A DNA stretch of 64,000 nucleotides. It comes from Curtobacterium sp. VKM Ac-2922 (GTDB taxonomy: Bacteria; Actinomycetota; Actinomycetes; Actinomycetales; Microbacteriaceae). Both the position numbers and the translations under genes were made by a program. Each line of letters begins with the position of its first letter. The stretch's first letter is position 1. The notes below the pieces were generated by a model. It saw only the letters and a list, made by a program, of their open reading frames with translations. It searched no databases and had not been told where the DNA came from. Positions 25,616-33,277 of this stretch are shown here, in pieces. The stretch covers positions 124,001 to 188,000 of the forward strand of contig NZ_JALGRO010000007.1 of the NCBI RefSeq assembly GCF_022815645.1, written 5' to 3'.

Positions 25616-28365
25616 CGTCCCGCCCCGATCTCGAAGGTGTACAGCGTGGTCGCGGTCGCGCTCGAGGGCACGTGCATCCGGAACGCGGGCAGGGACGTCG
25701 CTGCCGCGAGCGACGCACGGAACTGCTCCTGCTGCAACAGGATGCCGGCGACGTCCTCGGCGCGGACGTTGGCGTAGCCCGCGGCGTTCTGCGACGCCAG
25801 GGCCAGCTGGTAGTCGGCGGAGTCGGACTTCGCGGCGCTGGTGGCCATCGCGCCGAGGATGCCGGACCCGTTGACCTTGCGGTCGCCCAGGTCGAGCATC
25901 ACCCGGTTCAGGTCCCCCGTCAGCAGGGTCGACGCCCCCTCGACGTCGCGCGTGGACTCCGACGTGCTGGTCTGGATGCGCTGCAGGCTCGACGCGGTCT
26001 GGGAGTCGACCGACGACGCGAGGGCGCTGTTCTGCTGCTCGAGCTTCCCCTTCTGCTGGTCGATCGTGCCCTTCGACCCGCTCGTGACGTCGTCGGCGGT
26101 GGACCGGAGCCCGGCGATCGACGAGTCGAACGCCTTGACGACCGCGTCACGGCTCTTGCCGGCGGTGTCGCTCACCTGCCGGACCTGCTGGTCGATGATC
26201 GCCGTGACGTCCTTCGAGGACTGGTCGGACGCCTGCGCGAACGCATCCCGCACGGCGTCCTGCAGGGTGGACTGCTGATCGCGGACCTTCGTGAGACGGT
26301 CTCCCACGACGGCACTCGACGCGGTGGCGTTGCCGAGCAGGACCCGCAGTCGCTGTGTGGCGCCGTCCACCGATCCGTCGTCGTTCTGGATCGCCTGACG
26401 GACCGCGCCCACCGCGGTGTCGACAGCGCCGAGGTCCTTGGAGAGCGTGGCGAGCGCACCACCCACACCGTCGGCAGCGTTCGGGTCGGTCGCGGCGATG
26501 ACGGCGTCCCAGCGTGCGGCCTGGTCGGTCAACCGCTGGTCCATCGGCGTCGAGAACAACCCGCCGGGTCGCAGCGAGGTGTCACTGCCGTCGCAGGTCG
26601 TCGCCGTGAGGTAGCCCCGCAACTCCGCCGCTGTGGCGTCGTCGAGCTTCCCCAGCGCGGCGAGCGCACAGATCTGGGTGGCCACCGCGGAGTTCTGCGC
26701 CTGCATCGACGTGCTCAGCAGTCCGTCACCGGCGTTGCCGAGCAGTGCGCGTGCGGCGCTCGCCTGCCGGTTCACCGTCGCCAGCGCGTCGCGCACACCG
26801 GTGACGTCGCTCGTCGACGTGCTGACCTGGTCCTGCAGCGACTGCAGCGACGCGGCCACCTGGCCGGAACCGTCGCTCTGCAGTCCGTCGAGCACCTGGC
26901 CGATGGACGCGAGCTGCGCATCAACGTCCTTCGAACGGTCGATCGCCTCGTCCGCCAGGTCGGGGTTCAGCTGGTCGGCCAGCTGCTGCCCCTTCGCGAC
27001 CAGGCCGACCAGCGAAGCGCTGACCGCACTGGACGAGTCCCAGAGCGCACAGGTCAACGAACCACGGGCCTCCTGGGCGGCGCACGTCGTCGCATCCGGC
27101 GTGGCCGGACCGACGGCAGCGGTGAGCTGCGCGCTCACCTGCTGCTTGCAGGACTCGCTCGCATCGGCGTAGCCGGTCAGCTGGGACGACACCCGGAGCA
27201 GGTTGCCGTACACGCTCGAACCGGTTGCGCCGGCCTGCGGCGTCGCCGCGCACCCCGCGCCGTCGAGGGACGGGGCAGGGGCCGTCGCCGAGGTGTCGCC
27301 GAGCAGCCCGTCCAGGCTGGTGGTCGTCTGCTGCAGCTGCTGCAGCACGGTCGACTGCGTTGTCTTGACGGTGGCGCCGAGGTCGTCGTTCAGGGACCCG
27401 AGCTCGCCGGACAGCGCGCGCATCGTGCCGGCGAGCTGGGTGCTGCTCTCCTTGAGGCGCTCGGCGGTGCTGACCCCGAGCGTCTTCGACGTCGTCTCGA
27501 GGTTCGAACGGACCTCGGTGATGGTGCCGCCAGCGCGGGCGAGCACCTCGTTGACCTGCGCCACCAGGTCGATCGTCCGTCGCTGCAGCGCGAGCTCGGA
27601 GTCCGTGCCGGACCCGAACGCGGCGTTCATCACGCCCGACGTCGACAGGTCCGTCGAGATGCCGGGCTGCGCGGCGATGTCGAACGACGGTGCCGAGAAG
27701 TCCTTGACGTCGGCCACCAGGTGCAGGGTGCTGCTGGCTCCCGAGGTCGGCGGAGCGAGCAGACGGCCCCACTGCACCACAGCGTCGCCGTCGGCGTTCG
27801 TGCTCACCACGCCGTCCGTCGCGGCGCCGCCGGCGTCGGCCGAGTCCGTGACGATCCGGTTCGCGCCGGTACCGGCCAGCACGGTCGAGGCGGCGATGCT
27901 GAACGGCGCCCCGACGAGCGCTGGGGTCGTGCGCGACGATCCGGCGACGTCGTAGGTCAGGTCCTTCGACGTGACCGTCAGGTTCTCGACGGTGACGTCG
28001 ATCTGCACCCGCCCGGAGTACCCGGCCAGGTCGGCCAGGTCCGTCCCCGTCTTCTTCTTGGTGGAGTACTGGGTGGTGATGCGGAGCGGCAGGTCACCTG
28101 CGGCCTTCGCCGGGTCGTGGTCGGTCGTGGCGGACGACGACCGGTTGCTGCCGACCGAGATGGCCGTGTCCGAGATCGACGTGATCGAGCCGTCGGCTGC
28201 CAGGTGCGTGTCGACGGTCTGCAGGACCCGGGACGGATCGGTGACCTTCTGGTCGTCCGACGTGCACCCGGACAGCACGAGCGCCGCGATCCCCGCGACG
28301 GCCACCATCCCGATGGTCCGTCTGTTGTGCAGTCGAGCTCCGGCCGTTGCGGCGCGCAGAGTCAT
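25612..28365 (-). CDS. Large coiled-coil lipoprotein of the secretion locus
   Basis: This 917-residue protein starts at ATG 28365 (a GTG codon just upstream is less well spaced from GGGGGA). The lipobox LVLSGC puts the lipidated cysteine at residue 34. A beta-type N-terminal part (about 35-270) is followed by roughly 600 residues of Ala/Gln/Ser/Leu-rich helices and coiled coils. The C-terminus returns to a short globular end. Long extracellular helical proteins (EsaA/YueB, Pip-like) are part of T7SSb machines; the length and architecture fit that role, but the lipid anchor replaces their membrane helices. It is the first gene of the operon. I cannot name the family with certainty. Confidence 0.68.
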   Translation of the reverse strand: MTLRAATAGARLHNRRTIGMVAVAGIAALVLSGCTSDDQKVTDPSRVLQTVDTHLAADGSITSISDTAISVGSNRSSSATTDHDPAKAAGDLPLRITTQYSTKKKTGTDLADLAGYSGRVQIDVTVENLTVTSKDLTYDVAGSSRTTPALVGAPFSIAASTVLAGTGANRIVTDSADAGGAATDGVVSTNADGDAVVQWGRLLAPPTSGASSTLHLVADVKDFSAPSFDIAAQPGISTDLSTSGVMNAAFGSGTDSELALQRRTIDLVAQVNEVLARAGGTITEVRSNLETTSKTLGVSTAERLKESSTQLAGTMRALSGELGSLNDDLGATVKTTQSTVLQQLQQTTTSLDGLLGDTSATAPAPSLDGAGCAATPQAGATGSSVYGNLLRVSSQLTGYADASESCKQQVSAQLTAAVGPATPDATTCAAQEARGSLTCALWDSSSAVSASLVGLVAKGQQLADQLNPDLADEAIDRSKDVDAQLASIGQVLDGLQSDGSGQVAASLQSLQDQVSTSTSDVTGVRDALATVNRQASAARALLGNAGDGLLSTSMQAQNSAVATQICALAALGKLDDATAAELRGYLTATTCDGSDTSLRPGGLFSTPMDQRLTDQAARWDAVIAATDPNAADGVGGALATLSKDLGAVDTAVGAVRQAIQNDDGSVDGATQRLRVLLGNATASSAVVGDRLTKVRDQQSTLQDAVRDAFAQASDQSSKDVTAIIDQQVRQVSDTAGKSRDAVVKAFDSSIAGLRSTADDVTSGSKGTIDQQKGKLEQQNSALASSVDSQTASSLQRIQTSTSESTRDVEGASTLLTGDLNRVMLDLGDRKVNGSGILGAMATSAAKSDSADYQLALASQNAAGYANVRAEDVAGILLQQEQFRASLAAATSLPAFRMHVPSSATATTLYTFEIGAGR

Positions 28366-28384
28366 CACGTTCTTCCCCCAGGTT

Positions 28385-28413
28385 GTTCACGAGCACCCCG
28401 TGTTCACGAGCAC
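28385..28413 (-). repeat. 12-bp direct repeat in the secretion operon promoter region
   Basis: GTTCACGAGCAC occurs exactly at 28385-28396 and again at 28402-28413 (17-base period), 20 bases before the lipoprotein start. It is a candidate binding site for a regulator of the secretion operon. Confidence 0.45.
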
Positions 28414-28568
28414 ATCGATGCTACCGCTGAAATACGGTCCAGAACGGGCTGTGGATGGATCCGATGGCCCCCGTTCGGGCTGCAAGACCTCACCCCACGC
28501 GGTTCTGATACGTTGCACGCGACATGCGCTCCTGTGCGCATGTGCCGTCTTCCGGGGGAACCACCATC

Positions 28569-29384
28569 ATGTGGACCACGATCATGTCCGTCGGCATCGC
28601 CGGCGTCGCAGCCTTCTGCATCCCACTGCTCGTCCGCACCACGGTGCGTCGCAACGACCTCCGTCGCGCCGCGCAGCGCCCACCCAACCGCCCGGAGGAC
28701 GGGCCCCTCGTCGTCCGCCTGCGCACCTGGCAGTGGGTGGTCTGGCGTGTCCTCGGGGCCCTGTTCGTCATCGTCGGTGGCTTCTACTCGATCGTGAGCG
28801 TCCTCGGCACCGAGCCGTCCGACGACCCCGCGCCGACCATCGCCGCCGTCGCGATCCTGCTGGCCGGCGTTGGAGCACTCGTGCTCGCACGTTCGCTCCG
28901 GCGGACGCGGATCACGGCGACTCCCGACGCCGTGCTGGTGCGCCGGGGGCTCCGTGCAGAGCGGACGGTGCCCATCGCTTCGATAGCCGCTGTCCGCCCG
29001 CTCGCGAACGCGTACGGCGGGATCGATGCACGCGATGCCGACGGCAGGCGACTCTTCACCGTGATGGGCCTGGCACTCGGGTACGCGGAGTTCGAACAGT
29101 TCCTCGCCGAGCGCGTCGTCGAGCCGCGACGCACGGCTCCGGCCGCCCCGGGCCCGAACGGGTACGCCGTCCCCACCTGGCGCGGCGCCGGGATCGCTGC
29201 GGACTGGACGCTCCTCGCGCTCGGCTCGCGGCGCGGGCCGCAGCCCGTCATCCGGATCCACTCCGACGCGGGCGACGTGGCACTGCACCTCGCCGAGGGA
29301 ACTCGCCCGCGGCCGGCTGCAGGTCGCGGAGTCGCTCTGGGAGCCGGAGGCGTACCTGTGCCGTTCGGGCAGTGCGTCACCTGA
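28569..29384 (+). CDS. Membrane protein with PH-like domain; 3' part frameshifted
   Basis: The start is ATG 28569 behind GGGGGA. Helices at about residues 3-22, 52-75 and 82-103 are followed by a small soluble domain like bacterial PH domains (ITATPDAVLVRRGL, then a second half). The reading frame gives 271 residues, but its last 28 residues turn into Gly/Pro/Arg-rich sequence typical of an off-frame read. Removing one G from GGG at 29297-29299 restores a protein-like frame that runs to 29547. So the gene is either a recent frameshift mutant or carries a sequencing error. It is divergent from the secretion operon and may belong to it. Confidence 0.65.
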   Translation: MWTTIMSVGIAGVAAFCIPLLVRTTVRRNDLRRAAQRPPNRPEDGPLVVRLRTWQWVVWRVLGALFVIVGGFYSIVSVLGTEPSDDPAPTIAAVAILLAGVGALVLARSLRRTRITATPDAVLVRRGLRAERTVPIASIAAVRPLANAYGGIDARDADGRRLFTVMGLALGYAEFEQFLAERVVEPRRTAPAAPGPNGYAVPTWRGAGIAADWTLLALGSRRGPQPVIRIHSDAGDVALHLAEGTRPRPAAGRGVALGAGGVPVPFGQCVT

Positions 29385-29547
29385 CTCACCGGCCGGCCAG
29401 GCGATGAACGGGTTGCCGACGGGCATGCTCGCGCTGCTCATCGGGGAGTTGCCCAGACCCGCCGCGGTCTTGCGCGACGCTGAGCTCGACTCGTTCACCC
29501 GCTGGGTGGAGCAGTTGCCGATGTCGGGCGCCCAGGTCGCACAGTGA
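29299..29547 (+). pseudogene. Out-of-frame 3' continuation of the PH-like membrane protein
   Basis: In frame 29299 the translation begins ELARGRLQVAESLWEPEAYL and ends LPMSGAQVAQ with TGA at 29545-29547. It is open over its whole length and compositionally normal. It joins smoothly to LHLAE of the preceding frame if one G is deleted. Confidence 0.55.
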
Positions 29548-29891
29548 GGCCGCTGCCCGCGCGTGGGAGCGGGGCAGACCGGAGGCCCGGAGTGCATCGA
29601 CGACGATCAGCATCAACGACCCGAGGACGAACCGTCACGGGCCTGTCCGGCTCCCACGCTGATGCGGCTGTCTCTTGCTCCACGCTCGATACCGCAGATG
29701 GGATCCGATGCAGCACCCAGCCAGACCGCCGACTAGTCCCGCGGAGCCGAACCGAACACAGCAAACGGCAGCACTCCGACCGCGTTCCCACCTCGGCTCC
29801 GATCGACACGGCGATGATCACGCGTACTGCGGCAACCACCACGGCGGAGATCAGCACACGAACAGGCTGCGGAGTTCCACCCCGATTCCGT
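29548..29891. other. Intergenic stretch without a confident gene
   Basis: About 340 bases between the frameshifted gene and the cassette tail. A leftward frame of 136 residues (29905 to 29495), with one hydrophobic segment near its start and an Arg/Pro-rich remainder, overlaps the upstream stop; I do not trust it as a gene. No repeat, RNA or terminator is clear. Confidence 0.4.
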
Positions 29892-30296
29892 TCAGGCCTC
29901 GCCATCCGACCTCCCACGGTTGCTGGTCATCGGTGCACGTCTGTCTCGATGATGCCACCAGGGCCACACCGGCTTTGCCAGAAGCAGGCCCGCGATCGCT
30001 GGAAAGAGCCACGCGAACTGGTAGGACTGGCCCGGACCGGAAATCGATGCCAGCACGAGCAGCATCCCCAGGATGACGGCCATACCGACCGGCCAGGCCC
30101 ACTTCGTCGGCAACCGCGCGGACAACAGTCCGACGACAAGCCCCACAACAGCGACGCATGCTGCGATGAACACATCCGATCGAGCGAGTCCGATCGTCAC
30201 CCACGCGGCAGCCGAGAAGAGCACCACGACGAGGAGTGTCAAGTACCCCAGGAGCAGCGACCGGTCGAGCTTGTGGTTGATCGCGCGCTTCTTCAT
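29892..30296 (-). CDS. Small four-helix membrane protein at the end of the toxin cassette array
   Basis: This 134-residue protein is read from ATG 30296 (MKKRAINHKL) after GAGAGA. Hydrophobic segments lie at about residues 12-30, 36-55, 62-80 and 86-104, followed by a short basic Trp-containing tail. The N-terminus resembles that of the next gene upstream (both MKKRA). The family is not recognised. Its position behind Rhs immunity-like genes suggests a membrane immunity protein or cassette cargo (inference). Confidence 0.55.
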   Translation of the reverse strand: MKKRAINHKLDRSLLLGYLTLLVVVLFSAAAWVTIGLARSDVFIAACVAVVGLVVGLLSARLPTKWAWPVGMAVILGMLLVLASISGPGQSYQFAWLFPAIAGLLLAKPVWPWWHHRDRRAPMTSNRGRSDGEA

Positions 30297-30399
30297 GTCT
30301 CTCGATACTCGTAGATCGTCGTGGTTGCTCCCGCGTGGAGCCAAATTCGAGGTCTGCCCCGTTTCGACTTAGGGGAGCGTATCGCCTCGGGATCGTACG

Positions 30400-31191
30400 T
30401 CAAGGCAATGAAGGTCGGACCCGCAAGACGTCGACACCACGTTGGACCAAATTCTCCCCCAAAGGCCTCTTTCCCATGAGGAAAGTATCAGCTGCGCGTA
30501 TTGCTGACTGGAGGTCTAGCGTAAGCCCGCGTGATACGGGCGCACTTACGTTTCCCATTGCGATCTCAACGGATTCATCCGATCGCGAAGCACCCGAATG
30601 CGGTAGCTCCCACGCATTCTCATCGGTTGAATCTTCGGTACGAAAGACGATGAGGCGGTCGCTCGCATTTCCACACACATCGATCTCGCGTTCATCGTGA
30701 ATCACCATCACCAGCGTTCGACGCACTCCGTCGAGGGCTCGGATCTTCGCTTCTACCTGCGCTGCCGTGGGCGACTCATGCTCAAACTGTTTGCCTTTCA
30801 CCCACCACCGCAAGACAGGACCCGCGGTTCGCAGTTGCGCAGGTAGGTTCTTATCCAAACGTCGCCGAACAAGCGCGCCGAGCACCCACCCGGCGAGCAG
30901 ACCCATGAACCATGCCCTGATTGATAGTTCCGCGCCGGTCAGTAGAAATCGCGTCATTACTGGGCCTAGGAAGAACACCGTCGCAAGACCAACCATCGCC
31001 CAGCCAGAGCCAACCAGCCCCAGGGCACCAGCAATGACGACGGCTACGAGAACGTTCGTCAGAGCAACTTGAAAGCTCAACTGGTTCAGACCGAAGAACA
31101 ACCCAACCGAAATAGCGAGGGCGATCAAGACCACATTACCGAAGACGCCCACTCGACTGAGGGGGCGATACACTCGCGCTCGTTTCTTCAC
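30400..31191 (-). CDS. Membrane protein with cytosolic domain, toxin cassette region
   Basis: This 263-residue protein starts at GTG 31191; the ribosome binding site is weak. Four or five hydrophobic segments fill residues about 14-105. A soluble part of about 130 residues follows (AKIRALDGVRRTLVMVIHDEREIDVCG...). I do not recognise the family. It is visibly AT-richer than the housekeeping genes and lies among orphan immunity-like genes, so it is a candidate cargo or immunity gene of the Rhs array. The MKKRA start is shared with the next downstream gene. Confidence 0.55.
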   Translation of the reverse strand: MKKRARVYRPLSRVGVFGNVVLIALAISVGLFFGLNQLSFQVALTNVLVAVVIAGALGLVGSGWAMVGLATVFFLGPVMTRFLLTGAELSIRAWFMGLLAGWVLGALVRRRLDKNLPAQLRTAGPVLRWWVKGKQFEHESPTAAQVEAKIRALDGVRRTLVMVIHDEREIDVCGNASDRLIVFRTEDSTDENAWELPHSGASRSDESVEIAMGNVSAPVSRGLTLDLQSAIRAADTFLMGKRPLGENLVQRGVDVLRVRPSLP

Positions 31192-31302
31192 TTACCCATC
31201 CAAACGCGCCTGTCACCAAATCGTGTACGAAATCTGCCCCCGCATCAACGCCGACTCAATGGGGAAAGCATCGCCTGTGCGATCCCGGAATTGCGCGGAA
31301 AT

Positions 31303-31767
31303 TCACGGTAGTTGTAATTTGCGATAGTTGTAAATCGTTGGAGCGACTTTGAATATCTTCAAGACTCCGCGAATACTGTACGATCCGTCGCCAATCTCGT
31401 ATCTGTATTTCTGTCCCTGCTCAATCCGATCCGCAATCGTGTCCATATTGTCTCTATAAACCCCCTTGCTCAGAATCAAATTTCCGCAGTCGGTGTGGAA
31501 GAGCACTTGAGGTTGCGAGCTACCGATTCCCTTCGTCGACTGGGAGGAAGCGGTACCTGATTCAACGGAATCGACGTTGCAGATGAGTGAGATTCGGTGA
31601 CTATCGTCATATGCGCCAAGTATCAAGGAGCCGAATCCGAAGATGGTTATTGGCACCCCCACGACTACCAAACCGATTGACAGTGCGACTATACGTTTTC
31701 GCCAAACGCGTCTGCGAATCTTCTTGCTACTATCAGCCATGCTGACTGCCGGCAGCGATTGTTTCAT
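31303..31767 (-). CDS. Putative immunity protein, single-pass membrane type (paralogue A)
   Basis: This 154-residue protein is read from ATG 31767; ATG 31740 is an alternative. One membrane helix (about 25-50) is followed by an extracytoplasmic domain with two cysteines and the shared pattern SxxxGIGSSQPQVLF-TDCGNLILSKGV. Paralogues are at 32823-33269 (intact) and 32154-32432 (truncated), with a remnant at 31818-31950. All lie behind the Rhs toxin gene in the same direction. The arrangement is typical of duplicated immunity genes with different toxin tips. Toxin neutralisation is inferred. Confidence 0.6.
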   Translation of the reverse strand: MKQSLPAVSMADSSKKIRRRVWRKRIVALSIGLVVVGVPITIFGFGSLILGAYDDSHRISLICNVDSVESGTASSQSTKGIGSSQPQVLFHTDCGNLILSKGVYRDNMDTIADRIEQGQKYRYEIGDGSYSIRGVLKIFKVAPTIYNYRKLQLP

Positions 31768-31817
31768 ATTCAAAGACTACCCTGAGTGACGTCCGGCGGG
31801 CGAGCGTACGTCTGCCC

Positions 31818-31950
31818 CTATTGATTTCGGTTCACAATCGCGTCTATATTGTCTCTGCAGACCCCATCGATCAACACCAGATTTCCGCAGTGGGTGTCGA
31901 TGAGTGCTTGACTTTGCGAGCTACTAATTCAGCATGTTGACTGGGGGAAA
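31818..31950 (-). pseudogene. Remnant of an immunity-like gene
   Basis: Over about 125 bases this aligns closely with 31425-31553 of paralogue A. The readable piece ALIDTHCGNLVLIDGVCRDN corresponds to LFHTDCGNLILSKGVYRDN there. It ends in TAG at 31818-31820 and has no start. Confidence 0.7.
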
Positions 31951-31967
31951 GAATCGAGACGCGCTGG

Positions 31968-32150
31968 TCACCACATTGCAGCAGGAACCACCTCTTCATC
32001 CGCATACTCGATGAAATCTTTGACATAAACAGCCTGACGAACCGCACTCAGGAACTCTTGCATTCGGAAGGAACCTGCACCGACACAAAACTGGTGCCGA
32101 GCTCCAGCCAACCCATTTACTCCTAGCCTGTCTTGATTATCCCGGCTCAC
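31968..32150 (-). CDS. Short unassigned ORF between immunity fragments
   Basis: A 60-codon frame (starts MSRDNQDRLGV, ends VVPAAMW). It has no recognisable domain and no good ribosome binding site. It may be the tip of a lost toxin module, since it lies just where an orphan toxin end would precede the immunity remnant. Confidence 0.25.
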   Translation of the reverse strand: MSRDNQDRLGVNGLAGARHQFCVGAGSFRMQEFLSAVRQAVYVKDFIEYADEEVVPAAMW

Positions 32151-32153
32151 GCC

Positions 32154-32432
32154 CTACTTGAGTAACAACGTTCCGCAGTCCTTTGTTTCGAAAACAACCT
32201 GCGCCGTTGATGAACCAACGCCTTTCAATGACCTGAATGAGCTGATCCCGCTATGTGCCGAACTCACAGTACATATGGGATGGTCTCGATGCGCGGCGTC
32301 ATAGATCTTCAACATTGCTGGCCCAACGACGAAGCCTAGTAACGGAACACGTACTACCACGGCAAGAACGATCACCGCTCCGATACGTTTCGCTAGGATA
32401 GGCCTACTCGTGGCTGTCTTCGAGGTACTCAT
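32154..32432 (-). CDS. Truncated immunity-like protein (paralogue C)
   Basis: This 92-residue frame has a membrane helix (about 15-38), then the family motif SxxSLKGVGSSTAQVVFETKDCGTLLLK followed at once by TAG. Intact paralogues continue for 45 more residues after this point. It therefore lost its C-terminal third and is probably non-functional or a decaying orphan immunity gene. It follows the frameshifted orphan Rhs tip by 22 bases. Confidence 0.5.
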   Translation of the reverse strand: MSTSKTATSRPILAKRIGAVIVLAVVVRVPLLGFVVGPAMLKIYDAAHRDHPICTVSSAHSGISSFRSLKGVGSSTAQVVFETKDCGTLLLK

Positions 32433-32454
32433 GCATGCGCCAACGTGATCCTCC

Positions 32455-32823
32455 TCATCGCACCGAATGCAACCCCGCAGTCCGTACCCCCGCTCCCGAG
32501 ATCGCTTCGTTGATGCCGTCCTTCATGTAGCCGCTGGAGTCTTTTCCGGTGAAGATTTCGTTCGCGGCAGCTCCGGCTGCCCCAAAAGGCGAGGCGCTGA
32601 GGAGCGAGCCCTCGCGCTGACCGATCGTCCCGGTTGCTTGTCAGGTGGGAGGCCCCGTTACCGGCGCTGCCAACGACCCCGTTGACGCTGACGTTCGCGA
32701 TGACGGCGCTTCCCGCTCGTCCAGCGTCCGCCGCCATCTTGGCGAAACGGATCCCCGCGCGCACGCCTGCTCCTCCCAAAAGACCCGGGACTCCGCTGAT
32801 CAGCGCCCCCCAGAGGCCGGCGT
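32455..32823 (-). pseudogene. Orphan Rhs C-terminal toxin tip, frameshifted
   Basis: On the minus strand the sequence reads DAGLWGALISGVPGLLGGAG and then RAGSAVIANVSVNGVVGSAG. This resembles the GGISGLVGGAVAARL and GRAAVAGSAANGTSSGL region of the intact Rhs protein. A one-base frame change near 32640 links to a second frame, GSLLSASPFGAAGAAANEIF..., that ends at TGA 32455-32457. It begins immediately at the end of immunity gene B, with no start codon of its own, as expected for a displaced toxin tip. Confidence 0.65.
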
Positions 32824-33269
32824 CACGCCCTGCGGAATCCTTCAACTTCCGGCACGGTGTTCAGAAGTTGTAGTAGCCCACGAAGAGCGATCGATCCCTT
32901 TCCCACCCTGATTTCGTACTCGTGTCCAATTTCGATGTTCGCGGCGATTCGCGAACTACTCGCTTCGGTGACCCCTTGTCGATAGACGAAGCGGCCGCAG
33001 TCCAGTGTGTTGATGTCCACTTGATCCACATATGTACCGATGCCTCGCCCTGAGTGGGTCGATACGCTTGAAGCTTTGGCGCTAGAGACCGTGCAACGGA
33101 GGGTCTGTGGGTGGGCATGATCGTAAGCGCGAAGCGCATTCTGACCAAACACGAAGAATGCTATCACCCCAAGAACTGTACACATTATGATCGCGTAAAT
33201 AATTCGACCCGCAGTGGGGGATATCCGGGATTTCTTGCCCGGCCGGGGACGCGCGTAGCTGTGAGACAA
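32823..33269 (-). CDS. Putative cognate immunity protein of the Rhs toxin (paralogue B)
   Basis: This 148-residue protein directly follows the Rhs gene, 8 bases after its stop. The start is set at TTG 33269 because AGGAG lies 5 bases before it; GTG 33275 is an alternative. A basic N-terminus is followed by one membrane helix (about 24-46) and an extracytoplasmic domain with two cysteines (TLRCTVSSAKA, NTLDCGRFVYRQGV). Toxin followed immediately by a small immunity gene is the standard polymorphic-toxin order, so this is the best cognate immunity candidate. A membrane location fits a toxin acting at the membrane or outside the cytoplasm. Confidence 0.65.
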   Translation of the reverse strand: MSHSYARPRPGKKSRISPTAGRIIYAIIMCTVLGVIAFFVFGQNALRAYDHAHPQTLRCTVSSAKASSVSTHSGRGIGTYVDQVDINTLDCGRFVYRQGVTEASSSRIAANIEIGHEYEIRVGKGSIALRGLLQLLNTVPEVEGFRRA

Positions 33270-33277
33270 ATCCACTC

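Noticed and set aside
19914..25874. Nearly 2000-codon open frame on the plus strand
   Set aside because: Shadow of the secretion ATPase and binding-fold genes; low-complexity Arg/Ser/Thr sequence with no domain.
25672..28797. About 1040-codon open frame on the plus strand
   Set aside because: Antisense of the coiled-coil lipoprotein; Arg/Gly/Val-rich composition and crosses the divergent promoter region.
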